Shown here piece after piece: positions 1-11,937 of a stretch of 64,000 nt of DNA; position 1 is the first letter of the stretch; the number at the start of each line of letters is the position of its first letter. The stretch spans positions 20,984,758 to 21,048,757 of the forward strand of contig CM073323.1 of the NCBI GenBank assembly GCA_037043015.1, written 5' to 3'. The notes under the pieces are model-generated. The model saw only the letters and a program-made list of their open reading frames with translations, was not told the origin of the DNA and ran no database searches. Made by a program: the position numbers and the translations under genes. Source of the stretch: Bryum argenteum. Taxonomy: Eukaryota; Streptophyta; Bryopsida; Bryales; Bryaceae.

Positions 1-980
1 ACAATCAGAAACTAAAGTGTCCACTCAAATTCATTTGGAATTTTGTATATTACAAGTTTCTTTAATCGTTTTGGAGATATATAAATGTGGTAGAATTATT
101 TTGAGGCTTTATAATATACTATGTGCTAGATGCCTCAAGTTAATTGACATTAACCTCTATGATGAAATTATTCTTGCATTTTCAAAAGAAATTGATACAA
201 TCAATTTTTAAATATAGCTTCATAATTATCCTCCACCTATTCTAAGTAAGTTCTTTAGGACTACAAGAAAATATCAATGTGATGTCATTAGTGTATATAT
301 TTTTAATCTTTTTAAATTAGAAATTTATACAAATAGTAGTTGAAAGATGGCGTAGTCAAGAAGTAGTGAAAAGGTGAAGGAGTATCATATTAAATTAATA
401 ATATGTAAATTCTAGCAAAATTGAATAGATAAATTCCTAACTTGAATCATTATAGATAAGTGATCAATCTATACACACCCTATGCAAAGTGGTTTAATGT
501 GCTTCAAATTTTAAGTATCCTACATCTAACTACTATCAATAAAAAAAATAACATCTCATATAACTTTAAAAGTTGTACTATAGTAGTTAAAATTCCTTAA
601 AGTAATTAAGATTTAGTTGAACATGACATGAGCCGAAAATTTTCTACTTTACATGGACTCTTCCTTTATCTATCTATGTATGATAAAAAAAATACTTAAG
701 ATTTAAAGAATCACGCTTGTATAATTTCATAAATATGTGTGATATAAGAGTGATTAATTATTTTGTGCAACTTTTCACAATGATTCAATTCAAGGAACTC
801 TTCAATTCAAGGAACTTTACAAATTGTAATTTGATCAAGAAACATAAAAACAAAGTGATTTGTATAAATGAATTTTCAAAGTAGAAACAAGAATTGCCTT
901 CATTATGTTTTGTCTCTTCTATGAACGAATATACAATCATTAAAGCCATGTGTATATGATTTCTTCAATGCGTTTGTAGT
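1..980. other. AT-rich DNA, no gene seen
   Basis: AT-rich sequence with short poly-A/T runs. I see no convincing coding exon, RNA gene or terminal repeat in it. The short open frames lack recognisable domains and look like chance. Confidence 0.6.
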
Positions 981-1751
981 TCAATCCTCTGTCTCAACTG
1001 ACAAGCTTTTACATTTTCCACAAATTTGTTTTGTCATGCCATCGTACGACACTCTTTGTGGAAAATAACCTTCTCCAACTACATTTGGAATTTTAATAGA
1101 ACCAGGAAGAATTCTAACATCAGAAACTAGGATGCGAATTTTAGGTGGACATCCACGTTGGATGTTTGAAGCTTTTTCACTTTGCCACACTACTCTACCA
1201 ATTGCACCTGCAATATATTCTAAATAAGGGTGATAGATTTTTGGAAGTCCTGGAAAATGAACCCATAAGACGGATGCCTCTCCCGGAGGTGGACTAAAGT
1301 TGGGAGTCCAAGAGTGCAAGAACATGACATGCTCAACGGCTTGTTCTTGTTCACCCTCTTTTACGATCTTTTTTACAATACATCTTATAGGACTCAAATA
1401 GAGGGCTTTGTCGGCACCTTCTTGAGTCAAAAAAGTAATGGTGAAGTAGCCTTTATCAAGCAAGCAAACTTGATTTACTTGAATATCAGGGTTGACCTCA
1501 GGATTTACGAGGAAGGAGTTTATCCAAGCTTGAATTTCTTCAAGTGTTGGATTTTCCCCTCCAACGTGGCCAATTAGGGTTATTTTACCTAGTCGTTCCG
1601 CATCTTGTCGAAGTTGTTCAAGAATTTCAGGAGGAAAAACAACAGGAATTAGATTAGCTAAAGGATCTTCGACTTCCTTAGATGCCTGTGACGGTCGTTT
1701 TGATGAAGGTGGATTGTTTCCATCTACATCACACCCTGAAAATGTTGCCAT
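981..1751 (-). CDS. DUF4283-domain nucleic-acid-binding protein (LINE ORF1-like), C-terminally truncated
   Basis: A 256-codon open frame without introns. From about residue 50 it shows the DUF4283 pattern found in ORF1 proteins of plant LINE retrotransposons and their relatives: a start like IGHVGGENPTLEEIQAWIN, a central FTITF strand with a following ALYLSP turn, then SWTPNFSPP, VLWVHFPGLP and IGRVVW. The family usually continues with a zinc knuckle. Here the frame reaches ICGKCKSL, which looks like the first cysteine pair, and then stops, so the knuckle is cut off. The likely role is RNA or single-strand DNA binding in a retroelement particle or its domesticated descendant. No reverse transcriptase ORF follows on the minus strand before the window edge. 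It may be an ORF1 remnant rather than a working gene. The start is the only ATG giving the full frame. Confidence 0.6.
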   Translation of the reverse strand: MATFSGCDVDGNNPPSSKRPSQASKEVEDPLANLIPVVFPPEILEQLRQDAERLGKITLIGHVGGENPTLEEIQAWINSFLVNPEVNPDIQVNQVCLLDKGYFTITFLTQEGADKALYLSPIRCIVKKIVKEGEQEQAVEHVMFLHSWTPNFSPPPGEASVLWVHFPGLPKIYHPYLEYIAGAIGRVVWQSEKASNIQRGCPPKIRILVSDVRILPGSIKIPNVVGEGYFPQRVSYDGMTKQICGKCKSLSVETED

Positions 1752-2085
1752 TGATAACTCATCATTACATTGTTAATCTCTACAGTCGAGTGGCCCAAAA
1801 CTACCTCCAAATGATCCTTTGTGAAATTAGTGTGCAAAGTTTGTTCAACGCCTTATTTTGAGAATTTCAACAGTAGGATCTTGGCTAAAATTGACTAATT
1901 GATTTAGTTACCATACCCTATTTAATGCAAATCTTTAGGTTTATATAGTCAAAGTTCAAGATTTTGGAAAATCATGATTCCTATTTTGAGTCCTAATGAC
2001 CTGATTGGCCTCTTCTTCACTTTAGTGGTCAAGTAGTTCTTATCAAAAAGCAAAATATTTGTTTAAGTATGTCGTGTTTGAACTT
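1752..2085. other. Intergenic, nothing recognised
   Basis: Upstream flank of the DUF4283 frame. It is AT-rich, and I could identify no promoter element with confidence. Confidence 0.5.
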
Positions 2086-3640
2086 TGACTTCAAATAATG
2101 TCTTACAAGACATTATATGTTGTTGTTGACCTCATAAAACAAATTAAATCCCATGATTGATTTGTAGAGCCACAAAAATATTAAAAAAGTAAAATAATAT
2201 TGAAAATTGAGTGATTATAAAAGAAAATATTAGATTTTATTTTATATTAGATTTTATATTTTAATAATTGGTTAGATATACTTCATATCGTTTTGAGGTA
2301 TATCTAGATGGCTGCAAAACTATAAAGTTTAAGATTATGATGCATTTTTGTAGGTGAAGTACATGAGGAAATGTTATTGGATTATAGTAATCTTAGGATG
2401 AATTAATAACAATGAACAGAGAAAATCTACAATCCAAGAAGTAGATACATTAGAATTTTTACAATAGTTGCCTTGACTAGGGTGAAAGATGCTAGAATTT
2501 GATGTCCTTCAAGATTATATAAGAATTGACATTATTGTGAGAATTCAAATAAAAACCAGAAAGGTACCTATGCTTATGAAACTAGGTATCTACTGTCTGA
2601 ATATAAAAACTGCAAAATCTTTGCTTGGAGTGAATCAAGTCGTCTTGTATTCGCAGTTTCAATTTTCTTTTTGATACACTTCAAAAATCGACATTCTTGC
2701 ATACATTTGCAATAATGTCATAAACAAAAGGCTATGACTTTTGAAGTCTAAACGTTGCTATTTAGTAATGATATTACTAATAAAATAAATGAATACAGAC
2801 AAATTTCAAAAAATAGAAATTTTGTTATGTAAATCTTAAGATCATTGAATATATTGAGAATCTCATGTGGGGCATAAACGTCAACCTCTATCACATACAT
2901 TCTCATTCTTAAATGCCAAGATCTGATGGATTCAATGAAGAGAACTAACTGATTGTTTTATTGAGTTGAAGGACCATTGCATGATCTCTCTAGAATCTCA
3001 AATTTAGCTTAAATGTTAATAAAATTGAGATGCTGATTCAGACAAGATGAATGTATTTTCATAAATCATAAGATTCAACCAAACATACTTGGTTCCAACT
3101 AGTAAATGATAAAAGTTTCCTTCTACATTTTTTGGTGTTAGCAACTAAATAAATTTTTCTTGGTTGAGACAAAGCCCCTTGCAAAGGTTATAAACGTTAC
3201 CTTAATATTTAGTGACAAACTCTTCATTTAAAAAAAATATTCAATTTTGATGTAAATTGATTGCTTTGATAGCAATTCCTCCAATAAATCCACGATTGAT
3301 TGAGTGACTGAACAAGATTACAAGGCTATTGCACACAAATGACATGGTTACTAGAGTAAGTACACCTATATTTATACACTTAAGTCATTCACCATACTTA
3401 GAGTGCTGACGCGTGTGATTTACTATTTTTCAATGATTAGCAAATAGAATAAGCAAGGTTTCCCTATTTTTGCGGTATTTTTGAGCACTTACATATTTAA
3501 TTACAAATTTTAGAATTGATTTATAGAGGTACACCTATAGTCGTTCCTCCTTGTGCATGAACATATGAGGAACATACTATTTAAGGAAATCTTCATTCCA
3601 TCCCACAGAAAATCTTCATTTTGGGCTGTCCTATTATGGG
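2086..3640 (+). repeat. 1.5-kb repeat R1, copy 1 (other copy at 36351-37880)
   Basis: Colinear with 36351-37880. Both contain the block around GTTGTTGACCTCATAAAACA (2121 and 36389), the TTGGTTAGATATACTTCATA block (2268 and 36529) and a shared end near TACACCTATAGTCGTTC (3530 and 37788). Both copies lie just 5' of a fragment of the receptor-kinase gene that begins inside intron 6. R1 therefore moved with the duplicated unit, or was already inserted before the duplication. No terminal repeats or coding capacity are visible. It may be the remains of a non-coding transposon. Confidence 0.7.
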
Positions 3641-4261
3641 GGCCGTTTGGATTTAGGTTTTTTACGCTACTCAGATGTAATTTTATACATCTCAAGAGGG
3701 AATTCCATTCCCACAAGTGGTGTTGAAACCTTCACAAATAAACATGTAGGAATAACTCTTACAAGCTATACTAATGATGTTGATTAATTAGTGTTGTAAA
3801 TTTTTTTACTCCTAACATTATTCTTTAGCAAGAGTATTGATGCCTACACTATCAAAGGATCCCCATCTTGAGCAATATAGAGGGTCAAAATTTTGCTCAA
3901 CAAGTAAAAATTTATAACATATTTATGTAAATTAGTGTACCTAACACTAATCAACATTGTCAATGTAGTACTTTATCATGCCAAACTTGAAATAAGTTCA
4001 AAAATTTCCTTTTGAAAAAAATGTGATTTGGTACTAATGATAGTCCTTTAATACTCATATATGTCCTCTCTTAAGCACAAACATCAAACAAATTAGACAC
4101 CAAGCAAATTAGGATTTACAAACACTTTCATTTATGTCAGCCTCAAAACTGATATCTTGATGTTCTTCTTCTTCTTGTGAGAGTCATCCATCTAACAATG
4201 TTGTTATCAGAACTACAATTCGTAGTTTTCTTCAATTATTTGAGGTTTTTCACTTCAATTA
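3641..4261. other. Non-coding stretch between R1 and the Stowaway-like element
   Basis: Present in this copy but absent from the R1-to-RLK junction in copy C, so it arrived after or beside R1. It begins near GGGGGCCGTTTGGATT, a transposon-like terminus, but I could not find a matching inverted end. No gene seen. Confidence 0.35.
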
Positions 4262-4827
4262 CTCCCTCCGTCCCATAATGATCTTCATGTTGGCCTTCTT
4301 TTTTTGTCCCAAAATGATCTTCCGATTGCACTTTGTGATGTTGAAATTGGTCAAATTTGCCTTAAGATTGTTATTTGACACTAGCAAAACTACTCTAAGT
4401 GGTTGTTTTCGCTCCATCCATGCAAACATCAAGCAAAAGACAAATACAATGATTGAAAGCATTAATCTATACTTATAGTTTTTATTTTTTGCATCTCTTT
4501 GAGTATTTCCCAATTGAAGTAGATTAAGTTTTGGAAGCTGAAACAAAGGTCTATATGTGGTCTTAGGCATATGCTAAATGTCCACAAAATGGCAACCTCA
4601 CACTCAACAATTAAGTGCTCACCGGTGTTCTTTAAACACGCCCAAAAATATTCACTTTTCAATATTCAAAAACTACATTTTAAAAGGGTTTCAAAACTTA
4701 ATTTTTTTAGGATGCAAAGAGAACACCAAACTCTACATACTATGCAAATTGAGTCTTTAAAAATTTATTTTTATCCTTAATATATAAGATTTGGTCTAAC
4801 AGGAAGATCATTTTGGGACGGAGGGAG
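4262..4827. mobile_element. Stowaway-like (Tc1/mariner) element with TA target duplication
   Basis: The ends are CTCCCTCCGTCCCATAATGA and, in reverse complement, CTCCCTCCGTCCCAAAATGA, continuing ATCTTC on both sides: about 25 bp with one mismatch. The element is flanked by TA at 4260-4261 and 4828-4829. CTCCCTCCGTCCC is the classic plant Stowaway terminus. At 566 bp it is longer than most Stowaway MITEs. A second internal GTCCCAAAATGATCTTCC at about 4307 suggests a nested or internally rearranged end. No transposase is encoded, so it is non-autonomous. Confidence 0.88.
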
Positions 4828-4927
4828 TAATAATCTGTGGTGGGTGACGAGTCGCTTTGCTATATCCAATTTGTTCAAATTGCCAAGAACCTCAACTTGG
4901 GCAGCCTACATTCTTATTCGGGAATGA

Positions 4928-7900
4928 AGATTTCATTGAAGATTACATGTAATTCTTTAAGGTAATTGTGTAGAGCATCAGTACTAGTATTGGAAATTCA
5001 GTGACCCAGTGAATTATGCATGCAATTGTAATCCGTCACTTTCTGAAATGTAAAAATTACTAGTGATGAGATCTGGGAGGTGAATCATCGTGATCAGTGG
5101 GATGAATTTGCGTGCATTGTGGCCTCACCTCAATGCATGTAATGTGGCACAAAATCAAATGATTTTCTCAACAAGCTTTGATGCAGGAACTCTAATCATT
5201 ATGAAGAGAATATTTAATGATTTTGTTATGATAGGAATATTCAATGATTTTAGAAAAATACAGTTTAGCTCAAGTCGAGCTAAATGTACCTACAGGTTGG
5301 GTACTTCATTGAAACTCGACAAAACATTCAATTGTCGACGTTTTCAAATGGTCCCAACTTACTCAAATTTTGTCCAGATTGCGTTTATGAGGTGTTTTTC
5401 ATCATCCACCCTTTCTGAAGATGTTCAAAAATACCTCATATGTTGAATTTGGACAAAATTTGAGTAAGATATGGCCATTTAAAACTGCCGACGATGAGCT
5501 GATTTGTCTACTTGCAGTGAAGGACCCAATCTGTGGGTACATTTAGCTTGACTCAAGCTCAAATGTCATTCAATTGATAACTTGAATATTCCCAACTTGA
5601 ATATTCCCATCGTAACGAAATACGTGTTCAGGGATCTGTACGTCTTTCCGGGACCTCCACCGAAGTTTTATAATCTCTTCCGACTCCACACTGTACAATC
5701 TGTGAGTTTGAGGTGTCCTTTGAATTTATTGTCTTCCATCAGTTACATGGCTTTACTCTCTTTACACAGTAGGCGTACGTATATTAGATTCATGTGTTAG
5801 ACTTGGATGAACTCCAGGATCATCGTGTCCGTGTTGCCATGAATTTGTCGAGCAAGGACTGTGAGCTATCAACATTCGTACTCTGCATTGCCTGCTATTA
5901 ATTAGCCACTCACTGATCAGTTGATTTTAATGATTACATGGTGTAGATACCTTAGTTACAACAGATTCTGGAAATGCCGGAGCTCTCTCAGATCTTTAGA
6001 GTTGGCTTCCCCCAAACGTTGGAGCGCTAGACCTATCAGGTCTTAACATTGGAGGCATTTTACCCTCAAATTGGAGCTCAACTCCAGAGCTCTTATCACG
6101 AGTCTGTGGAATTGTATGTCACTTTTCTGCTTTTTAATGAGTCACACGCGTGCTCATCTTCGGAAAGTAAGCATTTTTGATGCAGCTCTTTTCGAACACT
6201 GAAACAATTTTTTAGGTGTAAAGAACAACACAGAAAATCTCCCATCAGTGAAAAGAGATGGGTAATCTCGGAGAATATCCAAATCTTGGTGAATTTCATG
6301 CAATAATCAAGGAACGCTCTTCAGTGTCATTACTTGATTCTCAAAGGGTGGCGTTTGAAGATCATTCCAACTATCAGAGATATAGTTAGTTAGTAGCTTC
6401 TTTTATCTGCTCCATACAATAACTTCGAGGAGTTTACTTGCTGTAAGTCATGTATTTTGTAACTTGCATGTGATTCTTACATGGCGCGGTGCAGGCATCT
6501 CAATGACATCATTATAAGTGGAGTTCTTGACGTCAAGAGCATACTATCTGGTATACAGAACCTTCCCAAGAGAATAATTCAAGAACTTTGCAAGTCCTAA
6601 GCTTGATGAAGAACACCATCAATGACGTGATCTTTGAACAACATCAATGACCGTGATCTTTGACGAACGGTTTTTAAATTCTACTGATCAGCAGATCACA
6701 TTCTAATAAGGTTCCTTTTGAACCCTACAATCCGGACGCCATATGTTATAATTTTTGAGAATTTTGTCAAAACAGGTTTTAGTGCATAATTTTCTTTCAA
6801 TCTTGAATTTAAATAGATTATCATGGGTTGAGCGCACTTACATACATACTACTTATCTTATCTCATTGATTGGTCACCCGATCTAAGCACTTAGTTGATA
6901 GTGCTATTCTTTTGTACATGAGAGGTTGCCTTCGCACTACCTTATGCACTACTGGTAAAAACTGCAGTTTGGCAGGTAATCCTTACTGTTCGGATCCATC
7001 AAATTAAAGATGATGCAAGAAGGTGTTTCTGCCAGCAAATTTGTGCTGTAACAAGGAAAGAAATCTTGACGGCAAATCACTTTTTCGAACTCTTCTGCTG
7101 CGATTCTGTACGCACAAGGTACTATCCCTCCAAAACTTGCTGCATGCATTACTCACTCTGTCCCACAAAAAAGCGGCTCACAAAAATGAGTGATTAGGTA
7201 AAGAGGATGAAGAAGTGCAGAATGGCTCAAGATAAAGATATGGTTGCTTTGGGTGATGTCATGTGATGCTTCAAGTTCCGTATGATTCTCAATGAAATTG
7301 CCGAATAATCAATTGTTTGCTACTCGTTGCAGTGTCTACGAAGAACGACATCAACAACAAGGCTGTCCCATCATCCCACCTGCATGTCATCGGTGGTGTC
7401 ATACTTGAAGCCGTGATCTTGTACTTGGCTTTCATAACTCACCGGGAAAATAAGCATATGTATATATGCTTGTGAAAAGTACTAAGCTGCACTAGGATCT
7501 TCAAAATATAGTAAGTTTCCAGCTTTAGAGGCGTTATCATTGTTGACTTGTCATGATATCAGTTGCTCACCTACAAAAGTTTACTTTCTTAATTATTCAG
7601 TGTCGCCTTGAAAGATCTCGTTGCGACGTGCAGGATTTGAAGATTCTGGCGTGAGAACGAAGAAATACGAGTACAGTGAGCTTAGTGCTGCTACTAAGAA
7701 TTTCTCAGAAGAGACTAAACTGGGTCAAGGAGCATATGGTGCTGTTTACAAGGTACACTTCCGACCTAGTATGTACGTGTGCGAAACCTTCATTATAAGA
7801 GAATGTTAATTCATCTTAAATTCAATCTTAAATGTTCAAGCGATTCTTAAGAGCAATCCTGGTAGTGCAGTAAAAACTTAATTAGTTACACAAACAACAA

Positions 7901-9505
7901 GATGGAGTCAGAATTGTGTTGGGTGTAAAATTTGGATGCTCATTTACCCCACTGTCAACCACTCAATGAAGCTGCTAGTGTGAAGATGCAATTGTAAGAA
8001 GTTTTCTGCTTGAACATATGAACCCTTACATGCTGATGGTTGTCAACCCTTACACCGAAATCATGCCAGTGGGACTTGCTTGGGCGTTAGAGATTCTATA
8101 CAAATATAGTGAGGTGTTGAGGAGATGCAGTAATCAACTCCGAGATGAATTTTGTGGTTCATAAATTGGGGGATTGTGCAGGGTACGCTCACAAATAACA
8201 CACAAGTGGCTGTGAAGCAGCTATTTATGAAGACTCAACAAGCCTGAGAGGACTTCCTGAATGAGATTCTTCTGATCACTATTCTTCAACATCGCAACCT
8301 TGTAGCTCTGAAAGGCTATTGTCTTCACGACAATAGAATTCCTGCATTCCTCGTCTATGAGCATTCCTGGTACTGCTAAGGTGGAAATCTACTCCTTCCT
8401 ATTTCTTTCCATCCTCCTTCCATGTGTGATTTCCTTTACGGGTGCTGCGTACCACCAAACTTGAAAATCCTCGTAATACTTCAACTTTGCAGCATTCTCA
8501 GCTCAAAGAGCATCCACAGAGTTTATCTATGTCGTGTACCTGAACTGATCGTTTGATACATGAAACAGATGAAAGGAGTGAAGAATGCCAAGTAATGAGC
8601 TGGCCAACAAGAAAGCGCATCTGCCTGGGGATAGCTCAAGGTTTACACTGTTTGCATCCATCTTCTCGGACCAAAAGCATTCATCGAGATATCAAGGCCA
8701 GCAACATCCTGTTGGATAAGGATCGATCTGAACGCCTAGATTGCTGATTTTATCCTGGCCAGGTCAGTATAAGACACATCATCTGGGATCATCACCCAAC
8801 AACGTGCTGGAACGCTGTACGTGAGCAATTCGATCTTGCACCATGGCATGGACAAAGTGAAATCATTCCTTGGCCAAAAGTGAGAGACTTTGTCATTATT
8901 TAATTCTGTAGCTGGTAAACTGAAAGCCCTTGAGTGATGCAGTAGCTACGTCGCACCGGAGTACGTGATGTAAGGCGAATTGAGCGAGAAAGCAGATGTG
9001 TACATGCAGCTTCGGCGTCCTGATCCTGGAGGTTGTATGTGAGTGGTGTAAGAAACAAGGATCCCACTCAAGGCGGCGATAACATTTACCTGCCACGGGG
9101 ATGAGCCTCCCTCAATGAGCTGTAGTCATATACATGCTGCTGACACTACTTTAGCAAAGTAAGTTCCGAATTTCTTCTTATAAATTCTTGTCGCACAGGC
9201 ATGGAGACTCCACAAAAACGACAGACTGAAAGAGTCGATGGGCCCCCGGCTTCAGGTGAGCGAACGAACGAAGAAATGGAGGTGCGCCGAGTGATGAAAA
9301 CAGCCGCCATGTGCGTTGATTTGTCTCTGGAGAGACTGCCAACCCTGCATGTTCCGGGTGGTGGCCATGTTGGCAGAAGATGCAGACTTTGATGCAGCTC
9401 CCGCTCTCCCAGAAACCACCTCTCTTGGATGGCTACATGATCAACCGCCCTCTGAATCTTGTGCTAAAAGTTTATTTTGCGCTAATGAGGCAAAACACTA
9501 TTACA
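4928..9505 (+). pseudogene. LRR receptor-like kinase copy A, 5'-truncated pseudogene
   Basis: Homologous, exon by exon, to copies B and D but starting inside intron 6; exons 1-6 are absent. Remnants: exon 7 split by an insertion (5178-5187 and 5633-5697), exon 8 about 5950-6112, exon 9 about 6495-6720 (with an internal duplication around GTGATCTTTGA), exon 10 about 6967-7055 (in-frame TAA), exon 11 about 7334-7479 (transmembrane), exon 12 about 7632-7752 (glycine loop [10 protein letters not shown]), exon 13 about 8181-8395 (VAVKQL kept, then in-frame TGA), exon 14 about 8571-8815, exon 15 about 8941-9105 and exon 16 about 9200-9500 with frameshifts. The HRD motif survives (IHRDIKASN), but DFG reads DFI. 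It cannot encode a full receptor. It is closest to copy C, sharing the R1 junction. Confidence 0.85.
5187..5632. mobile_element. MITE-like insertion splitting exon 7 of copy A
   Basis: In copies B, C and D exon 7 is continuous after GATGCAGG, whereas here about 445 bp intervene before the exon resumes at ATCTGTACG. Inner ends are inverted: TTTTGTTATGATAGGAATAT (from 5221) matches the reverse complement of 5599-5620 at about 18 of 22 positions. Between them, 5265-5330 pairs imperfectly with 5490-5560, and TTACTCAAATTTTGTCC with GGACAAAATTTGAGTAA, giving a long hairpin. The flanks CAGGAACT and CAGGGATCT may be a diverged target duplication. Superfamily not assigned. Confidence 0.6.
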
Positions 9506-9527
9506 ATCCTCATATCTTTGGAAGGTG

Positions 9528-9625
9528 TGAGTGATTGGTTGACGTTTCAAGGGTTGTGATTGGTGGACCTTGAAGAGTTGTGATTGGCCGATCTCTTAAG
9601 GGTTGTGATTGGTCGGAGTCTTTGA
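9528..9625 (+). repeat. Minisatellite of GGTTGTGATTGGTC units, copy 1
   Basis: Four to five imperfect units of about 23-26 bp, each containing GTTGTGATTGG (an inverted CCAAT core). The same array, longer, is at 42816-42985. It is followed by a TATA-like TTTATATATATG (about 9653) and by sequence shared with 43010-43130. The surrounding block could be the promoter-bearing end of an old LTR, but no partner LTR is seen. Confidence 0.65.
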
Positions 9626-9792
9626 TTTAATAAATGTTATTCATTTTGTTAGTTTATATATATGTGAGCCTATTCACTCACTATCAACACAAAAGACGTG
9701 CACTCGCAATCAACGTGGTTGGTCTCGCCGCACTTTTTAGAATCACTTGCACATCATTCTCACCCACTTAGATTAAATAGAACCTTAGTAGG

Positions 9793-10047
9793 AACCCCAA
9801 TTCCGTTAAAATGGCATTATTCCGGTAAAATGGCACACCTCAACTTTCTGAACTGTAGTTCAAAAGCCATGTGATATAACAGAATTTTAAGGTGATATTA
9901 GGGAAAATGAGTGACAATGTGTATAAAGAAGATATTACAAAAAAAATCGTGATATTACAAAATATATCATTTTATATCAGCACAAATGTAAGATCTAGTG
10001 TGACAAAATGGCACATGGCATAGTGCCATTTTAACGGAATTGGGGTT
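9793..10047. mobile_element. 255-bp MITE with 24-bp perfect terminal inverted repeats
   Basis: It begins AACCCCAATTCCGTTAAAAT and ends with the exact inverse, ATTTTAACGGAATTGGGGTT; the match extends to 24 bp (through GGCA). TAGG flanks it at 9789-9792 and 10048-10051. The paralogous spacer before copy D has a single TAGG at 43153-43156 and no insert, so element and target duplication are both defined by comparison. Superfamily uncertain. It carries no ORF. Confidence 0.88.
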
Positions 10048-10051
10048 TAGG

Positions 10052-10774
10052 GTGAATTCATGGCATTGTCATAGGATCATTGAAATGTATTTGTGTTTTG
10101 TATCCCAAGAATAGATTATAAACTTGAGCTGAAACTGTGAAAACTATTAAGCAAGATCGCCTAAAGTCTAAGCGTCGTTTTCAAGTTTTAGCTCCTCGTG
10201 GTAAAATATTGTAGTGATAAAAGGCGAAACGCTGCCAAACAAGAAACGAGCTGAAAGGACTCTAGTAAGTTCACTAACTCCAATCTTAGGTATCGCAAAT
10301 AGAGACTTCTCTTTAGTACTAGTCTTAGAGCACTTTAGAAAATGCCCATAACCATGGTGGTAGGTGAAGGTTTTCTGATTGGAATATGTTTGTTGATAGC
10401 ATTTCAACTCCAAGTGAAAATTATTAGTTTTTGTAACCTCTCTAAGGTAGTGATGCATCATAATTTTACCTCACAACTTCAAATTTGATTCACATAATTT
10501 GACATGATTATTGTATTACAAAGTTATGAAGTTGAATATCAATTAGACTAATGACACTCCAAAATCTTTGATGTTCTTATTGTGAAAGAAACTAAAAAAA
10601 AATGTTAAGAGAAGAAATTGAAATTCAAGCAATGAAATGCAAATTAAAATTCGACTTGTCCAAGGACCATTTGAAAAATTTGTCCATCCCAAAAACCACC
10701 GTGCGGGGAAAAGTGCTGATTTGACCACTGACCTTAGTTGACGAGTAGTTGCACCCTTGAAAATGGATTCCTAA
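10052..10774. other. A-B intergenic spacer, homologous to the C-D spacer
   Basis: Matches 43157-43567 in blocks (for example CATTTGAAAAATTTGTCCAT at 10668 and 43462), with extra sequence at about 10190-10500. No gene seen. It ends at the TAA target of the Harbinger element. Confidence 0.7.
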
Positions 10775-10968
10775 GAGCATCTCCAATGGCCGGCCATCAG
10801 GGCCCCTCCAACGGCTCTCGACGGGCCCACGGCCAAACTCCCGCCACAATGGCCGCGCCAACCCACCCTCCATTATGCTGTGCCTCGCCACTCTTGCCCC
10901 GCTCTCGCCAAATTTCCTTCTTGTAGAGGGAGATATTTTCATCACGCTATCACCCAGTCAATGCCAGG

Positions 10969-11937
10969 ATGGCACTTGCGGAGACGGAAAGAGGGAAGAA
11001 CGGGAAGAACTTTTCTGCAGATGAGGAGAGAATGCTTTGCAGGAGCTTTTTGGCCATATCGTAGGACCCCGTGTGTGGAAATGGGCAGAGGAATACTGCA
11101 TTTTGGGAGCGCATCACAACGCATTTCAACCTCCACAAGGGAAGGGGGTCTCCTATCCGTCCTGCTAGGTCTCTAGAATCAAAACGAAGTCACATTAAGC
11201 ATGATGTTGGTAAATTTTGTGGTGCGTTCAAGCAAATTTGTGATTTAGAGGAGAGTGGGGCGTCGGAAGATAATGTTTTAGAGAGAGCTCTTGAGTATTA
11301 CATGGACAATCACCCCAAGCAGCAAGATTTTGGGTTTCTCCATTGTTGGCAGATTTTAAAAGAGGTTCCAAGGTGGTGGCAATCGGTGTTGGACGTGCAA
11401 CGGAGGCTTGTCGGAGAGTGGACGGGGACAGCAGCGGTTATGGCACAAAGGAGGGCGACTCCACATAGAGTGGCAGTGGATGGCACAACACATGGGCTGG
11501 GAAGTGGTGACGCTCCGGAGGCAGAGGTCACAAGTGACCCAGACGGCGACGAAGAAGTGCAGGTGGTTGATATAGTTGCCTTTCCAAGTCGACCTGCAAG
11601 GCCGCATGGGTGCAAGGCCGCCAAGTCCGACTTGGCAGAGCAGGGGAGGAGGGATGCTATCTTGAAGACTCAAGCAAGGGCGACGGAGCAAATGGCCGCT
11701 GCCAACCTTCGCAAGGCTGAGGCCATTGCTGACCATGGAGCCATGTCATTATTCCGCATGCCTCTGGAGGATTTAGACGCAGAGGCAAAAGAGTACTTCG
11801 GATTGAGAAGAAAGGAGGAGCTCGAGCGCATCAAGCCCCACATGGAGGCCGAGAAGAGGACGGCGGAGAGGGAGAAGAGCGACCATGAAAAGCTCCTGCG
11901 AGAGCGATCAGCGGAGATTCAAAGTAAGAAGAAATAG
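10969..11937 (+). pseudogene. Harbinger Myb/SANT-like DNA-binding protein (NAM-associated C-terminal type), one nonsense codon
   Basis: The frame starts at the ATG at 10969 (MALAETERGKNG) and runs to 11937, interrupted by a TAG at 11062-11064. The N-terminal part is a trihelix/Myb-like domain: FSADEERMLCRSFLAIS before the stop, then AFWERITTHFN and later FGFLHCWQILKEVPRWW, the pattern of plant 'glutathione S-transferase T3-like' proteins. The C-terminal third (AEAKEYFGLRRKEELERI) is an acidic/basic coiled-coil like the NAM-associated domain. In PIF/Harbinger elements this second protein binds the termini and brings the transposase to them. The single stop may be recent, since the rest of the frame (288 codons) is open. 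An internal ATG or alternative codon at 11071 could still give a protein missing the first helix. Confidence 0.8.
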
